Assembly (NCBI GenBank): GCA_949592205.1
Contig: CATIUR010000012.1
Location: 1,239,001 to 1,303,000 of the forward strand
DNA length: 64,000 nt
Direction of reading: 5' to 3'
From: Helichrysum umbraculigerum
Taxonomy: Eukaryota > Streptophyta > Magnoliopsida > Asterales > Asteraceae
Positions 19,923 through 30,716 of the stretch are shown here, piece by piece; positions within the stretch are counted from its first letter, which is position 1, and every line of letters starts with the position of its first letter. Below the pieces are notes generated by a model. The model did not search any database, was not told the origin of the DNA, and was given only the letters and a program-made list of their open reading frames with translations. Position numbers and translations under genes: made by a program.

Positions 19923-22710
19923 ATGGAAACTAAGTTGAAGTCTGAAACAAAAGGTGGGAAAGTTGTCCAGAAATTTTCTCAATTTATGGAAAGGTTGGTA
20001 TAATGTTTTTCTTGTATATTTATGTCTCATGAAATGAGACTATTGCATTATCCTCGATAATACTATATAGCTCTACCATCTCTAATAATGTCATTGATGT
20101 GTTGTATTTGTTTTTGCATTTGATGTTTTGGAGGTTTAGGGCATCTTCTTGAGTTTATAGCCAAAAAATGGTGGGGAGGAAAAACATATTTACAAATATG
20201 GTGTTTCTTAGAAAATATTAACTAATTAAGTGTTTTTTTCTAATTTAAAGGGTGTTTTCATTATTTATTTTTTTATTTTGATCCTTACTGTATTATTTTA
20301 AAACTTAAGTCATATAATTTTAATTCCTTAATTGAGATAGCGATCGAGTTGCATTTGATGATGACAGTAAAAAAATATTTTAGTTCATTTAACTATTAAA
20401 AGGTAATATTCTCACTTTTGTTTGCAATGAAAAGTTCGTACAACTAAAAGCGTACTAGAAAACTTAATGGCACCTTTCGATTAAACCTTCATCAAAAAAC
20501 GATGCACAAAAATTTATGTGGCTCATAGAAAAAAATTGACATCATGGTGCAACTTGTGTCCCTAAATACAATCTACTGTTTCAGTGTTTTATAATGTACT
20601 CTCAACCACAGATTAAAATAATACTTAGAATTTAGGCATTTCGATGTCCAGTTTAAAGTCTGATGTTGAATATAACTAGCTTCATATCTGATATTGGTTT
20701 GCATTATCTAACTAGTATTAAAAAAAACCACACATGGAAAAATAGAAAAACATAAAGTATATATTTATATTTAATCATATTTGAACTACAGTATCTATAT
20801 TTATGTAAATCAAATTCTCCCTGCCATGAATCCTGCATCATCATCAAATGCAATTCATGGTTATCTGAATTGAAAGGATAAAAATTAGATGACTTAAGTT
20901 TTTAAATGATACAGTAGAAATTAATATTAAAAAAATAAATAAAACCCCCTTATAACCCTTTATATTAGAAAAAACACTTAATTAGTTAATATTTTTCAAG
21001 AAACACCATATTGGTAAATATGTTGTTCCTCCCCACCATTATAGTTAAAAACTCGCATCTTCTTTCTAAGTAATACCATTGGCAAATTTGAATATTTTGA
21101 TTGGATACATATTCATGAACTCAAAATTTTAAAAAGAATATTATGAATTATAAGCGTCATAGGCATTTTGGAAGGAAATTTATGTATTTTAGTCTAATAC
21201 GATTGTTTCTATATAGGGTTGCAAAATTTGATGAGATAGCTGATGCAGGGAGTAGATATCTTACTAACTTTCATCAAGGGCTTGGTGAATATCTTTTATT
21301 TCTTGTGTTTTCTGCATTTAGTAAAAAACAAGGATTATTTTCTTTATTTTGTGATTTTGGATCTCAACTGTCCTTATGTAGAGTTCATCAGAAGGCCCTC
21401 TATTGATAATACATCGGAACTATTTAAGAAGGTTGTTAAAACTAATAATACTCATAGGATTCAGTCTTACATTGAAGCTGGATACGTACACACTTCTAGT
21501 AGGGCTGAAAATCTCAAAAAGTGTAAGTGGTTGTTAAGTTTTTGAACTTGATTTTGCATTTTAGAAATCATTCAATTTTATATCCCGATTTACATATTCC
21601 ATCTGCATCATGCATATTGCATTTATTGTACTCAAACCTTGCTGCTCTTAACTAAAAACATGGTAGGCTGACTGTTTTTTATTTCGCTTTTGGTGATATG
21701 CGTGCAGAAGTGAATACGAGTCATATTCAACTGTTGGATAATGCAACTAAAGGTAACATTACTGGTGTGCTTTGTCTACGTTAAATTTTTAAATCACAAA
21801 TACCAGTGGTGAATTTCTGTATGTACTAGGACAAGTGGAAATTTTCTAATTTGTCCCATTCTAGTGCATATATTAGAACACATGATTCTTCCTCTAAAAG
21901 TCATCATGAGAACTTTTCAACCAACTGATGCAATCGGAACGTGACATCTTGAAAAGTGGATCGTTGCAATTTTTAACGTAATAAAAAGAGACCATCTCCG
22001 TTTACATTTGCCTGCATATATGTACTGCTTGAGGACCTTCTAACTTTAATTTTTTCTACAGCAAAAAATGTCATTGATGAACTTGAATGCCTTGTTGAGG
22101 ATGTTAAGCTGGCATTAGAAGGTGCAAGTGAAAGCTTTCAAGATTATAATTCTTATTTGGATCCTATTGTACCTACATCCAGTGAGGTAGCTTCTTGTCA
22201 TTTATTCGCCAGCCTCTCTGCATTTTCACTTTTTTGTTTGGTGGCATTTTCTTTGTCCTCTTTTTCATAGGCTTACTTTTGATGAAAACTTTTGTTCCAT
22301 TGACAAATATATAGGAATTTATTGATTTGAGACAACCGCCTTGTGTCTAATTGTATCAGTTATTAACAATAATCCGGATACTAATGTAGGAGGGCATTGT
22401 CTCATTTGTCCCTGAGAAACCAAAAGATGTCGATTATGCCATAATGGTAGCTGTAATATATAGCATGGTGAAACAAGATTATGTGATGCAGGTAATTAAG
22501 CTTCGTTTCCCCTTTCCTAGTGATCCTGACATCCATTACAAAGGTTATAATAAGAACATTACATTGTTTTTTTCTGTGCAGGAAAGGATTGTTTCTTCGC
22601 TTAATCTAAAGACATCATCAGGAGAACTAGAGAGCTACTGCTTGATGTGGTCTCTGCGCCCCTATATAAACGATGAAATCCTGCAGCAAGCTTGGAGACT
22701 AATTCCATAA
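19923..22710 (+). CDS. Conserved plant protein of unknown function, DUF7795-like (7 exons, 225 aa)
   Basis: Plant-specific uncharacterised protein. I recognise it from the strongly conserved C-terminus (SLNLKTSSGELESYCLMWSL then RPYINDEI) and from RVAKFDEIADAGSRYLTNFH. Exons: 19923-19993, 21217-21284, 21382-21522, 21711-21752, 22062-22186, 22390-22491, 22582-22710. All introns are GT-AG, phases agree and the total is 678 nt with TAA. The exon 4 acceptor must be the AG at 21709-21710; using the AG three bases earlier gives an immediate stop. The protein looks soluble and helical, with a probable coiled-coil stretch around residues 95-130 (KNVIDELECLVEDVKLALEG) and no signal peptide or membrane segment. 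The ATG lies 1 nt after a splice acceptor, so the 5' UTR is probably interrupted. Intron 1 holds a Mutator-like element. The DUF number is from memory and should be checked. Confidence 0.85.
20151..21054. mobile_element. Mutator-like foldback element (904 bp) in DUF7795-like intron 1
   Basis: Terminal inverted repeats of roughly 120 bp (left about 20151-20270, right about 20940-21054) share CATATTTAC.AATATGGTGT and AATATTAACTAATTAAGTGT. They start GAGTTT and end AAACTC. The element is flanked by an exact 10-bp duplication, GCATCTTCTT, at 20141-20150 and 21055-21064. Long TIRs with a 9-10 bp duplication fit a non-autonomous Mutator-like element. The interior (about 20270-20940) has no ORF. Confidence 0.85.
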
Positions 22711-24965
22711 ATCTTTGATGTATTTTGCCAAAAAGGTTCCATTTTTTTGGCTTTATCTGGCAGTAAATACAAAGTGGCCATTAAATCTGGAATCTGGATC
22801 TGTAATCTTTGGGCTGTGACATTAAGTCTCCTCAAAGATATGAGGTTTAGGTTTATTTGCTGTTTTAAATCCCCAGTGGTACACAAAATGTGTATTCAAT
22901 GTTATCATAAGATCATAGTGATTTTTGACTTTTATGCAAAGACTTGTTTATATATTTAAATTACAGCATGGTTACAAACATGGATGTGTTCTCCAAAATC
23001 GGGTAAAATTGAAAAAATCTTATTAACGTCTATATAATTTGAAGGTGGCCAAAAATTCTACATGAGGTCTGTTTGATGAAATTTGCAATCTTTTCAATCT
23101 GATTCAATGGCTTTCTAGGGACGATCTTGAATGCAAAAGCCATTAGAGCATGCGGAGTGGGGGTGTTTTGTCTCCATTCCCAGTCGTGAACACTATCCAA
23201 CGGTGTTCTCCCACTCGACGACGGTGTTCTGGGCGGCGTCCATGACCAAACGCTCTAATTTTCGATTTATTTCTTTTCTTTTTTGTTCTCTTACAGTCTT
23301 ACACACCACACACTAATTAACAAAAAAAAAAAAAAAAAAAAAAAAAAAACATTTTGAGAACACTGTAAACTCAATATCTTCCATTCCTCCACTTTTTTGA
23401 GCTTTGATGTTCTTGTGAGAACACTGCAAATACAGTGTCACCACTCCTCATGTTCTTAATGCCTTTAGCAAATAGCAACTCTACTCTATTTCATGAATCT
23501 TTATTTTTCTGCCATGTAAATAGGTATCAAGCTTAGCGGGCAACATATAGCAGGATGAACACAAAGACAAAAAATCAACATCGAAATGGCTTGAATTTGA
23601 ATTTTGTACCTGAACCCCTCAGTCTATCACATTTGACAATTTCATATTGCAACTCACCTTCAGAACTCTAAAGTTGGTTTACAGCGTTGAAGTGTGGACA
23701 ACTCTAAATAGCAGATGACATGGTGCGCTCCTTCAGCGTTGAAGATCGTCCATGGTGTGTGGACCACTCCTCACCGTCGTGGACTTTACCTTTGAATGAG
23801 CGTCATTGATCCACCAACGACGAGCGGCCGATTCTTTTGTTTTTCTTTTTCTTTTTCAATTTTACTAGTCAATAAAACCAAACGAGACTCTTTCAACACC
23901 AATTTCCACACTATGAGCCACTAACTCTAAAGTTGGTTTACAACGTTGAAGTCAATGTTTAAGTGCGCACTGGCCACTTCTTGCTCTCTAAGTAACTATT
24001 TTTCGTTCGTGAATAGAAAAAATCTTTACCAACTTTGAAAAAACACATAAATCTAAGAACTGTGAACTTAATATCTGATCTTTACCCCTAAACAATCCTA
24101 CTATGTTTCATTAGGATTTTAAGAACATGTTTAAACAATAGTACGTGTTATCTTTATTTAAGGTTCTCACGATTCATATGAAAACTGTCGACTCTTGTTG
24201 TTTGTAAACAATAGTACATCTGATCATCCTTATCGAATTATAGTGATACTTTGTTTTACTAGACGTTATAGATTGAAGTGATTGATTTGATTGAGGGCGT
24301 GGACTTAGAAATGATGCGTTTTTCATATGAAAAAATTGCTAGTCATAATGATTCTTTTGTTTTTCATATGATTTATCACTCTCAGTCATTTTGTTTCGTA
24401 AATAAATTTAATCAAACTTAGCTTTAATATAAGAGCACAAATGATATTTATCAAATGTCTTTTATCAAATGTCTTTTAATTCAAACATTCTGTATATTGG
24501 ATGATTTAACGTTTTTCAAACAAGAAGTTACAAAATGTTACTCTCTCCATTATAATTTGATTGTTTATAATTCCTTTCTACAAGATCTCAAAATAATTGT
24601 TTATTTTGAATTTCAACCTATCAATTTTTTTTATTCAAGGAAATTGCTATTTGTTGCCCTTAGGGCAATGGATAAGAAGTTGACTTTTAATTTATTAAAT
24701 TTTTTATAAATAATTCATACGTACACAAAATAACCACCCACAATTTACCATTTAAAACCGTCTCTCTCATTCCCACGTTCCTATCTAGTTATCTATCTAA
24801 CAATTTAAAATTTGCCCCCCTACAATTTAGTTTTACCTCATTCCAAATTTTACCAAATACATATATAATTTTAGCCCCCCTACAATTTAGTTTTGCCTAA
24901 TTCCTAATTTTATATTTATCAACTTCCATCCCTAGTTAATTTTGTCATCTGATACGCTAGGTGAT
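22711..24965. other. Intergenic between the DUF7795-like gene and the Tat element
   Basis: Probable 3' UTR of the DUF7795-like gene to about 22970, then non-coding AT-rich sequence. It holds a MITE-like element (listed separately), a poly(A) run of about 30 (23320-23349) inside it, and two copies of a 30-bp segment AACTCTAAAGTTGGTTTACA... at 23664-23693 and 23923-23952. A roughly 60-bp tandem pair lies at about 24812-24910 (GCCCCCCTACAATTTAGTTT). No gene recognised. Confidence 0.5.
23140..23465. mobile_element. MITE-like element, class uncertain
   Basis: Left end CCATTAGAGCATGCGGAGTGG faces a right end that reads CCACTCCTCATGTTCTTAATG, an imperfect inverted repeat of about 21 bp. The interior repeats GTGTTCT/AGAACAC motifs and a poly(A) run. 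The CATTAGAGCATG-type end is seen in plant hAT or Harbinger MITEs. The duplication is not clear. Confidence 0.5.
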
Positions 24966-25760
24966 TGTTCAGGCGTAAAAACGCCTAAGTACAATGATGA
25001 TGATGATGTATGAGGAATTAAGCTTGTCACACTCCGATTAACGTGCAAACCCAGCGTCGAGACTAAGTCAATCGAGGGTGGTGAAAGCCTAATTCTTTGA
25101 GAGCAATTCGTGAGGAATAACTCTGTGGATTTATGAGGTGTTAGCCTGAAATGAAAGCATAACACTGGTATTTATACCCAAACCCTAAGCTGAGGTGGAG
25201 GGTTTGGTCGTGGGGGAGCACGACACTTCCTGCGTGGATCGCTGACGTGGAAGCTCGGTTGTGGGGGAGCACGACACTTCCTGCGTGGATCGCTGACGTG
25301 GAAGTTCGGTCGTGGGCGAAGATGACATTTACTGTGTGCCGGCTGACGTGGACCAATCAGATGCCCCGACTAGGTTAATGGCCAGGCCATGCTAGTCGTA
25401 CCTGAATATAACGGTTGCAGATTGTACTTCTGTCATAGAATGTCGGGCTTGCTTTGTCATCTTGCAGCCGTTCCTTCGTTATGTTGATAGAGTGGCCACT
25501 GCTACGGTCCGGCACGGAACGTATCCGAGTTCGCGTTTTGACCTGGGTATTAGTGTCCGAGATGAGAGCTAAAAGAGTTGGGTTCAGATGTTATCCGGGT
25601 CTATGTTCGGCACGGATCCGGGGTCGTGATACCTAGTGCAGTCTGTCGTCCGTACCGAAAGTTAGTAGAGCTGTCAGCGGATATTATCCGAGCCCAGGCC
25701 CGGTCCGGAACCGAGCCGCCCTATGTGGTGTAAGCTGAGATCATATTGCGTACATCATTA
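24966..25760 (-). repeat. 3' LTR of the Tat element (795 bp)
   Basis: Near-identical to 53574-54371. On the minus strand it begins TAATGATGTACGC and ends GCCTGAACA, and the flanking duplication places the termini at TA...CA rather than TG...CA. It contains a roughly 52-bp tandem unit (CGTGGGGGAGCACGACACTT then CGCTGACGTGG), two good copies and one degenerate, at about 25206-25360. The last bases form a hairpin AGGCGT-AAAA-ACGCCT. A GATGATGATGATG stretch near 24995 differs in length from the other LTR. Confidence 0.9.
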
Positions 25761-25771
25761 AGTCCCCCCAG
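25761..25771 (-). other. Polypurine tract of the Tat element
   Basis: Minus strand CTGGGGGGACT directly precedes the 3' LTR, the expected position for plus-strand DNA priming. Confidence 0.75.
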
Positions 25772-25968
25772 TCCGTTATTATATTCCGGGCAGGGGTATG
25801 ATGGCGGACTTAGAATAAATGACGTGGTGCAGTGATGATGGCCTTTCAGTCTTGGCGGCGTGCAATAAATGCATGTCCTTTCAGATGTCACAGCTGGAAT
25901 GCGATGGGACGGCTTACAGACGCTGCGTCATCATACAGCTGGATACACGACGGTTCGTTTGCCAGATC

Positions 25969-26103
25969 GTGAGATCTGTCGACACGTGGCAGTGCGAGAC
26001 GTGGCGAGCAAACGGTAACTTCTCGTTTGTGAGATCTGTCGACACGTGTAGGGTGGAGATCAAAGCCCACAAGGCCCGGCCCATGAACATTTGCCTATAA
26101 ATA
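25969..26103 (+). promoter_or_regulatory. Internal promoter for the antisense extra ORF: duplicated G-box element and TATA box
   Basis: GTGAGATCTGTCGACACGTG occurs at 25969-25988 and again at 26029-26048, exactly 60 bp apart; each copy ends in an ACGTG core. TATAAATA lies at 26096-26103, 185 bp before the ATG of the extra ORF. The layout suggests a dedicated Pol II promoter inside the retrotransposon, on the strand opposite to gag-pol. Confidence 0.6.
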
Positions 26104-26287
26104 GCAAAGCCTCGTTTTTACTTCATTTTTTTATGCCAGTAAAAATTTTCGAGAGCATTCCGGCAAGTTCAAATTGTTATGTCAACTGTTCCGGCTTATC
26201 AACCCAGATTCCGATTACTCTCAAACAAACCCAGGTCCGTCACTCGTATCTTCAAACTTTTCCTTCTTTCACTCATATATACATACC

Positions 26288-28233
26288 ATGGCTGCTCCTG
26301 AGAACGTAGCAGAGGTCCGTGTAGCCGCGGCCGGACCCAGCAAAGGCTCGAACGTGGCTTACGAGGTCAGCTCGGTGAAGCCGGAGGATATTCCGGATAT
26401 TTTGAGGCGTTTCAAATGCCTTGAGAGGTTTAACCCCGTAGCGCCCACCCCCGAGGAACACTCCGACGCGCCACCGAAGGGCAAGGTGGCCGTCTACTGG
26501 AAAACTATGGAGAAAGGCAATCTCCGTATGCCGCCGACCCCGTTCTTCTTAGACGTGTGCAAACACTACAAGGTGGGGTTTAGCCAGCTCCACCCCTTCG
26601 GGGCACATAAAGTAACCATATTTGAGATGTGGTTTAGGTCGCTGAACCTGAGGCCGTTGGTTAGGGTTTTCCAGGCCTGCTTCAAGCTGACCCCGAGTGC
26701 TGGCACGGGGTGGTATACGTTTGCGAAGAAAAACAACTTCGTAGGTTTTACCGAGTCGTCTTTGAACGACTAGCGTGACACCTTCTTCTTCATTGATCAG
26801 ACTGTCATCCCTGATAACGCTGTGGAGACGTTGGTGTGGCAGTATGAGCGCCCAAAGAACGTCAGCCTCACACCGAAACTAGAAGGGGAGGAGAGTGAGT
26901 TACTGGCAGCGTGCCGAGATGCGAGCCTGGAGATGCGCGAGTATCACTCGTTTGTGCTCGTTATGGGTTGTATCAGCTCGTTTTGGCCGCATGATGGTCA
27001 GATACCCGTTGTCAAGCAGGGTGGCCATGGTATGGGGTGGGGATTGTTTTCTTATTTTAGTACTTTTGTACATATGCCCTGTTTACTGATTGTTTGCGTT
27101 CCGTTGGTACAGATATGGATTTGAAGTCGATCCTGAAGGCGCCCAGTTTGTCCGGCCTCAAATATGTCCGGAGGTCAGTGGAGGATATTCCTGACAGCGG
27201 CAAGGTGACCGGGGCGACGGTTACCGTGGCCGAGTCCGTGATCACCACTGCCATTCCACTGACGGCCTATGCCGATGTGGAGGCGTCCGGTGCCCAGCCA
27301 CTTGCCAAACGCAAGGGTTCGGAGGCTGGTAAGAGGGCATCCGGGACCCCGGTGAAGAAGAAGAAGACGGCGGGAGAGGTTGCTGAGGCTAACCTTGCGA
27401 ACTTTCAGTCTGCACCGAGCGCAGGTGGGGGCTACATTATACCCGAGGACGGTCCGTAATGCTACCCTATTCTATGCTGGCAAGTGGTGTTTTTGTGCTA
27501 ACTGTTTGTTGTCTATACAGCGGAGATGGATCCACTTCTTGCCACTGCGGAGCAGGTCCGCAGTGTACTTGTTCTCCAGGACGAGGAGGAGGAGGGTGAC
27601 GGCGATAGGCTGGTTCGTCGCAGCCGGTCTTCAGGTATTGCTGCCACCTCTTCCGGCACGGTGCTCTCAGGTGATGGGACTGGCTCGCGCCCTGAGGAGA
27701 CGGTGACGGTGTTGGACAGCCCACCGCAGCAGTCGCCGGTCGAGCCAGTCCCACAGAGTCCTCCTAAGGCGGCTACGCCTCCGCGCCCAGACAGCATGAG
27801 GTATTTATTGGACATCACTGTGCCTATACATTGGTGTGTATAGCTTTTTAACTTGGCTTTTTAACCAGGTCTGATAGAATAGCTATTCTCAGGTCTATGC
27901 TTCCGGAGCAGTTTGTTCCGGAGCGCTTCTTGAAGGTTCCCGCTTTTGGACCTGCAAACTCCGGAGCTGATGTCTTCATCCTGGCCTGGGATTTAAAGGT
28001 TGACAATCTGGCCGTGGATGCACACTCACTACGAGAGTTTGCCCGCCATGCCATTCCGCCAGCCGTCTCGGACAAGCTTGCCCGGTTGCCTCCTGCAGAT
28101 GCCAAGAAGGCGCGCCTGCTCATGTCTTTCTGGGACTATGCGCTGCAATGTGACGAGCAGGCGCGCTCCGAAAAGATGGTGGAACAGTGGAGGATGAACG
28201 CTGCCGTGCTCTAGCGCCAGGAGGAGGAGATTG
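26288..28233 (+). pseudogene. Additional ORF of the Tat element, 'gypsy-type transposase' domain, 5' part
   Basis: Opposite strand to gag-pol. The start is ATG 26288-26290 (MAAPENVAEV). Inferred exons 26288-27029, 27113-27451, 27521-27800 and 27869-28233; joined with 46892-47096 and 47161-47605 they give 2376 nt, an exact multiple of three (791 codons plus stop). The domain at about residues 60-170 (PPTPFFLDVCKHYKVGFSQL, then FEMWFRSLNLRPL and GWYTFAKK) is the 'putative gypsy-type transposase' domain (PF04195 type) known from plant Tat elements. Residues about 270-370 are basic and Lys-rich (KRKGSEAGKR, KKKK), a possible nuclear signal. In-frame stops at 26771-26773 and 28212-28214 each sit where Trp is likely (TGG to TAG). 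The intron 2 donor is weak (GTCCGT). It is cut at 28233 by the nested element. Function of this family is unknown. Confidence 0.75.
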
Positions 28234-30682
28234 TGTGACACCCCCAAATTTATTGATTTGCGGAAGCTCGATTTGGATGTCACTAATCAATATACAAAGC
28301 ACATAAGATATAATGAACGACCACTATATGCGTCGTTTTAAACTTGTATTAATAAAGTAAACTTTTACATCAAAATAATGTTACATTAGCTCGGTTCCTG
28401 AAATTGAGAGATTACATAGCATAATTACTTTTACAAAATATAATAATGCAATCAAATCTCTAGTTGTATGTATGCTGACTCGAGCTAATAGTCCCTGCCT
28501 GTGCAGCCAACCTACTGCTGGGTACCTGTGATAGATACTAAAATGGGTCAGCGAAAAACACTGGTGAGCTCACAGGTTTGTATGTCAATGTATAGTTGTA
28601 AGAACCGCAAGATTTATATTGAATTTAAAATGCAATTAAGCAAAATAAAAGTCATACAATCCATGAGCACATAGTCTGAGCTTAACTTGAGCGCTAGGTC
28701 CAATTAAGGAAACCTAACTGGTTTGCCTCCTACGAGTGTCTAATCCACACTCGTCTTCCCAAATGCTAATACATCCGTTTGACCGGTTAATGCGTGCTAA
28801 CCCGGATGAGGATTGTCAATCCCATATGATATCATATACTAACATTCACGCTAAAATATTAGAGACTATGCTATAGAGGACTTTAGATTTATTAGCTTGA
28901 AACTCATGTAGTACTTGAAAGTTGGTACTAGCGTTCTTCTTATAAAACAAAACAGAGCAGTAATATCACACCCCTAGTGTAAAAATAGCGAAAATGGGGC
29001 CATGAAACTCACCTGAGTCTTGAAGTGTTTAATTTAATAAACTTGGAGTAATTAGCTGTGAATTGATGCCCAAGAACTTGAAACCTGAATGTGTTCACGA
29101 CACTTGATTGTTATTAATTGTACCGGTATCTCGAAAGACTACCCTTGTAGTTGTTATACAACTATATATGTCCAAATTACTACGATCTTTTTGATTGTAT
29201 TGTTACAAGTTACTACGACTTGTTTGATTGAATTGTTACAAGTTACAACGACTTGTTTGATTTTGAAGTATGTTTTGAAAACGCGTACGGCCCATTGGTG
29301 GTTTAGTTGAAATAATAATCTCAACATATCTATATTTGTTTGAAGTGTTATGCTTGAAAAACATGTTTCAATGTCCCTTAGAAGTTATATTGTTTAATCG
29401 TTTGAAGTCCCAAATGTCTAACACTTAGTATGGAATTAAATGGTAAACCTGCTGTGTTTTGCGACACTATATGCGAAACAAGGACACGTCATGCGACACA
29501 ACGGTTGTGTCGCATAAAAGTGCGACACAATATCTATACGACACAAGGGTTGTGTCGCATAGATTCGAGATGCTGATTCAACAGCGACATAGTGCTTGTG
29601 TCGTATAGAAATATGACATAGTATGCGACATAGAGTACGACACAATATTGTGTCGCATGAATTACGACACTAAAGGTTTGGTACGACACAAGATGCGACA
29701 TAACGGGTTTTATGCGACATAACAGGCAAAATACGACACTACATGCGACACAAGGCTTGTGTCGCATTGAAGAACACCAGCCCAGAAAACAGCGGCTGTC
29801 AAGATTTTTCCGGCCAAAACTCAAATCAAACTCATTTTTAGGCTATAAAACCTTGTTATCTTCCTAGTATTGGACATATGTAAGTTGTGCAAACATCAAA
29901 ACATCAAAATATTACATCAAAATGAACAAATCTAAGTTTTTAGGAATTTACTTACAAATGCAAATCGAAGGAGATGGAGTCCGAAAATGATGTTAATGCT
30001 TTTGTAAATCTTGTTCCCCTTGTAGTGGTGAATCCGAAAATGTGATTTTTGTTGTCGGTTTTGCAAGATCCGAAAATTGATGATTTTTGGTTGAGAGGTT
30101 TTGGTGTATGTGTGTGTTTTGTTGAAATGGAAATGAAAGAAAGAGGGGAGGAGAGGTGGGGTGTAGGTGAAAGCCTCACCTCGCAGTCTCCGTCCCGTGC
30201 GGTGTTCATTTTCCCGATTGTTTAAACGTTAAATATTTATTTTATAAATTTAATTTTTCGTTTTAATTTACAAATCATTATAAAATATTTTATTGTAATA
30301 TTTTACCAAGTATCTATTTATGGTATATAAAAATGAAATTCGTTCTATTTGTTTGCGCGTTTGTATTTTTATTGTACGCATGTTATTTATACAATACGAA
30401 TTGACTACGAAATATTACAATAAATAATATTCTGAATAAAATTGAGTTATTAGATAATATTTGTATTACTTAATAAAATTGTTCACCGACGTCCGTATTT
30501 ATTGTATCGAAATTCATTCGATTTGAAACTCGTACGATTTAAACAAACCGCATAATTGTGTAGATATATATTCAACAATATATATAATAATTGATACATT
30601 AATTAGCCTAACACAGAACTAATTACATGTATTAAAACTTGATTAGGCACTAAATTCTACTCCTAAATTGACGGGTGTCACA
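28234..30682 (-). repeat. Left (3'-most) LTR of the tandem element (2449 bp)
   Basis: Minus-strand TGTGACACCCGTC to GGGGGTGTCACA, preceded by the polypurine tract (minus CTAACAGGGGGAGAA, about 30683-30697). It carries more than fifteen private differences from the other two LTRs, including a 4-nt GATA insertion near 30450. Donor-like sites at 29950-29955 (GTAAGT) and 29007-29012 (GTGAGT), and an acceptor-like CACAG at 28526-28530, all on the minus strand, match the positions in the other families. Confidence 0.92.
29459..29768 (-). repeat. Hairpin array (ATGCGACACAA-N3-TTGTGTCGCAT) in the left LTR
   Basis: Clear units: 29491-29515 (11-bp perfect stem, loop CGG), one near 29538-29560 (CGACACAA/TTGTGTCG), one near 29639-29660 and one near 29749-29766 (GCGACACA-AGGCT-TGTGTCGC). 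Single arms lie between them. The core is the same GCGACAC heptamer as in the other families, with A instead of T at the stem end next to the loop. Confidence 0.82.
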
Positions 30683-30716
30683 TTCTCCCCCTGTTAGAAG
30701 AATTTCGTCAAGAAAT

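Noticed and set aside
29436..29824. Two minus-strand ORFs of 69 and 96 codons, repeated at 37590-37978 and 45644-46032
   Set aside because: They are reading frames through the GCGACAC hairpin arrays; Cys/Arg/His-rich translation follows from the repeat and they are conserved only because the LTRs are copies.
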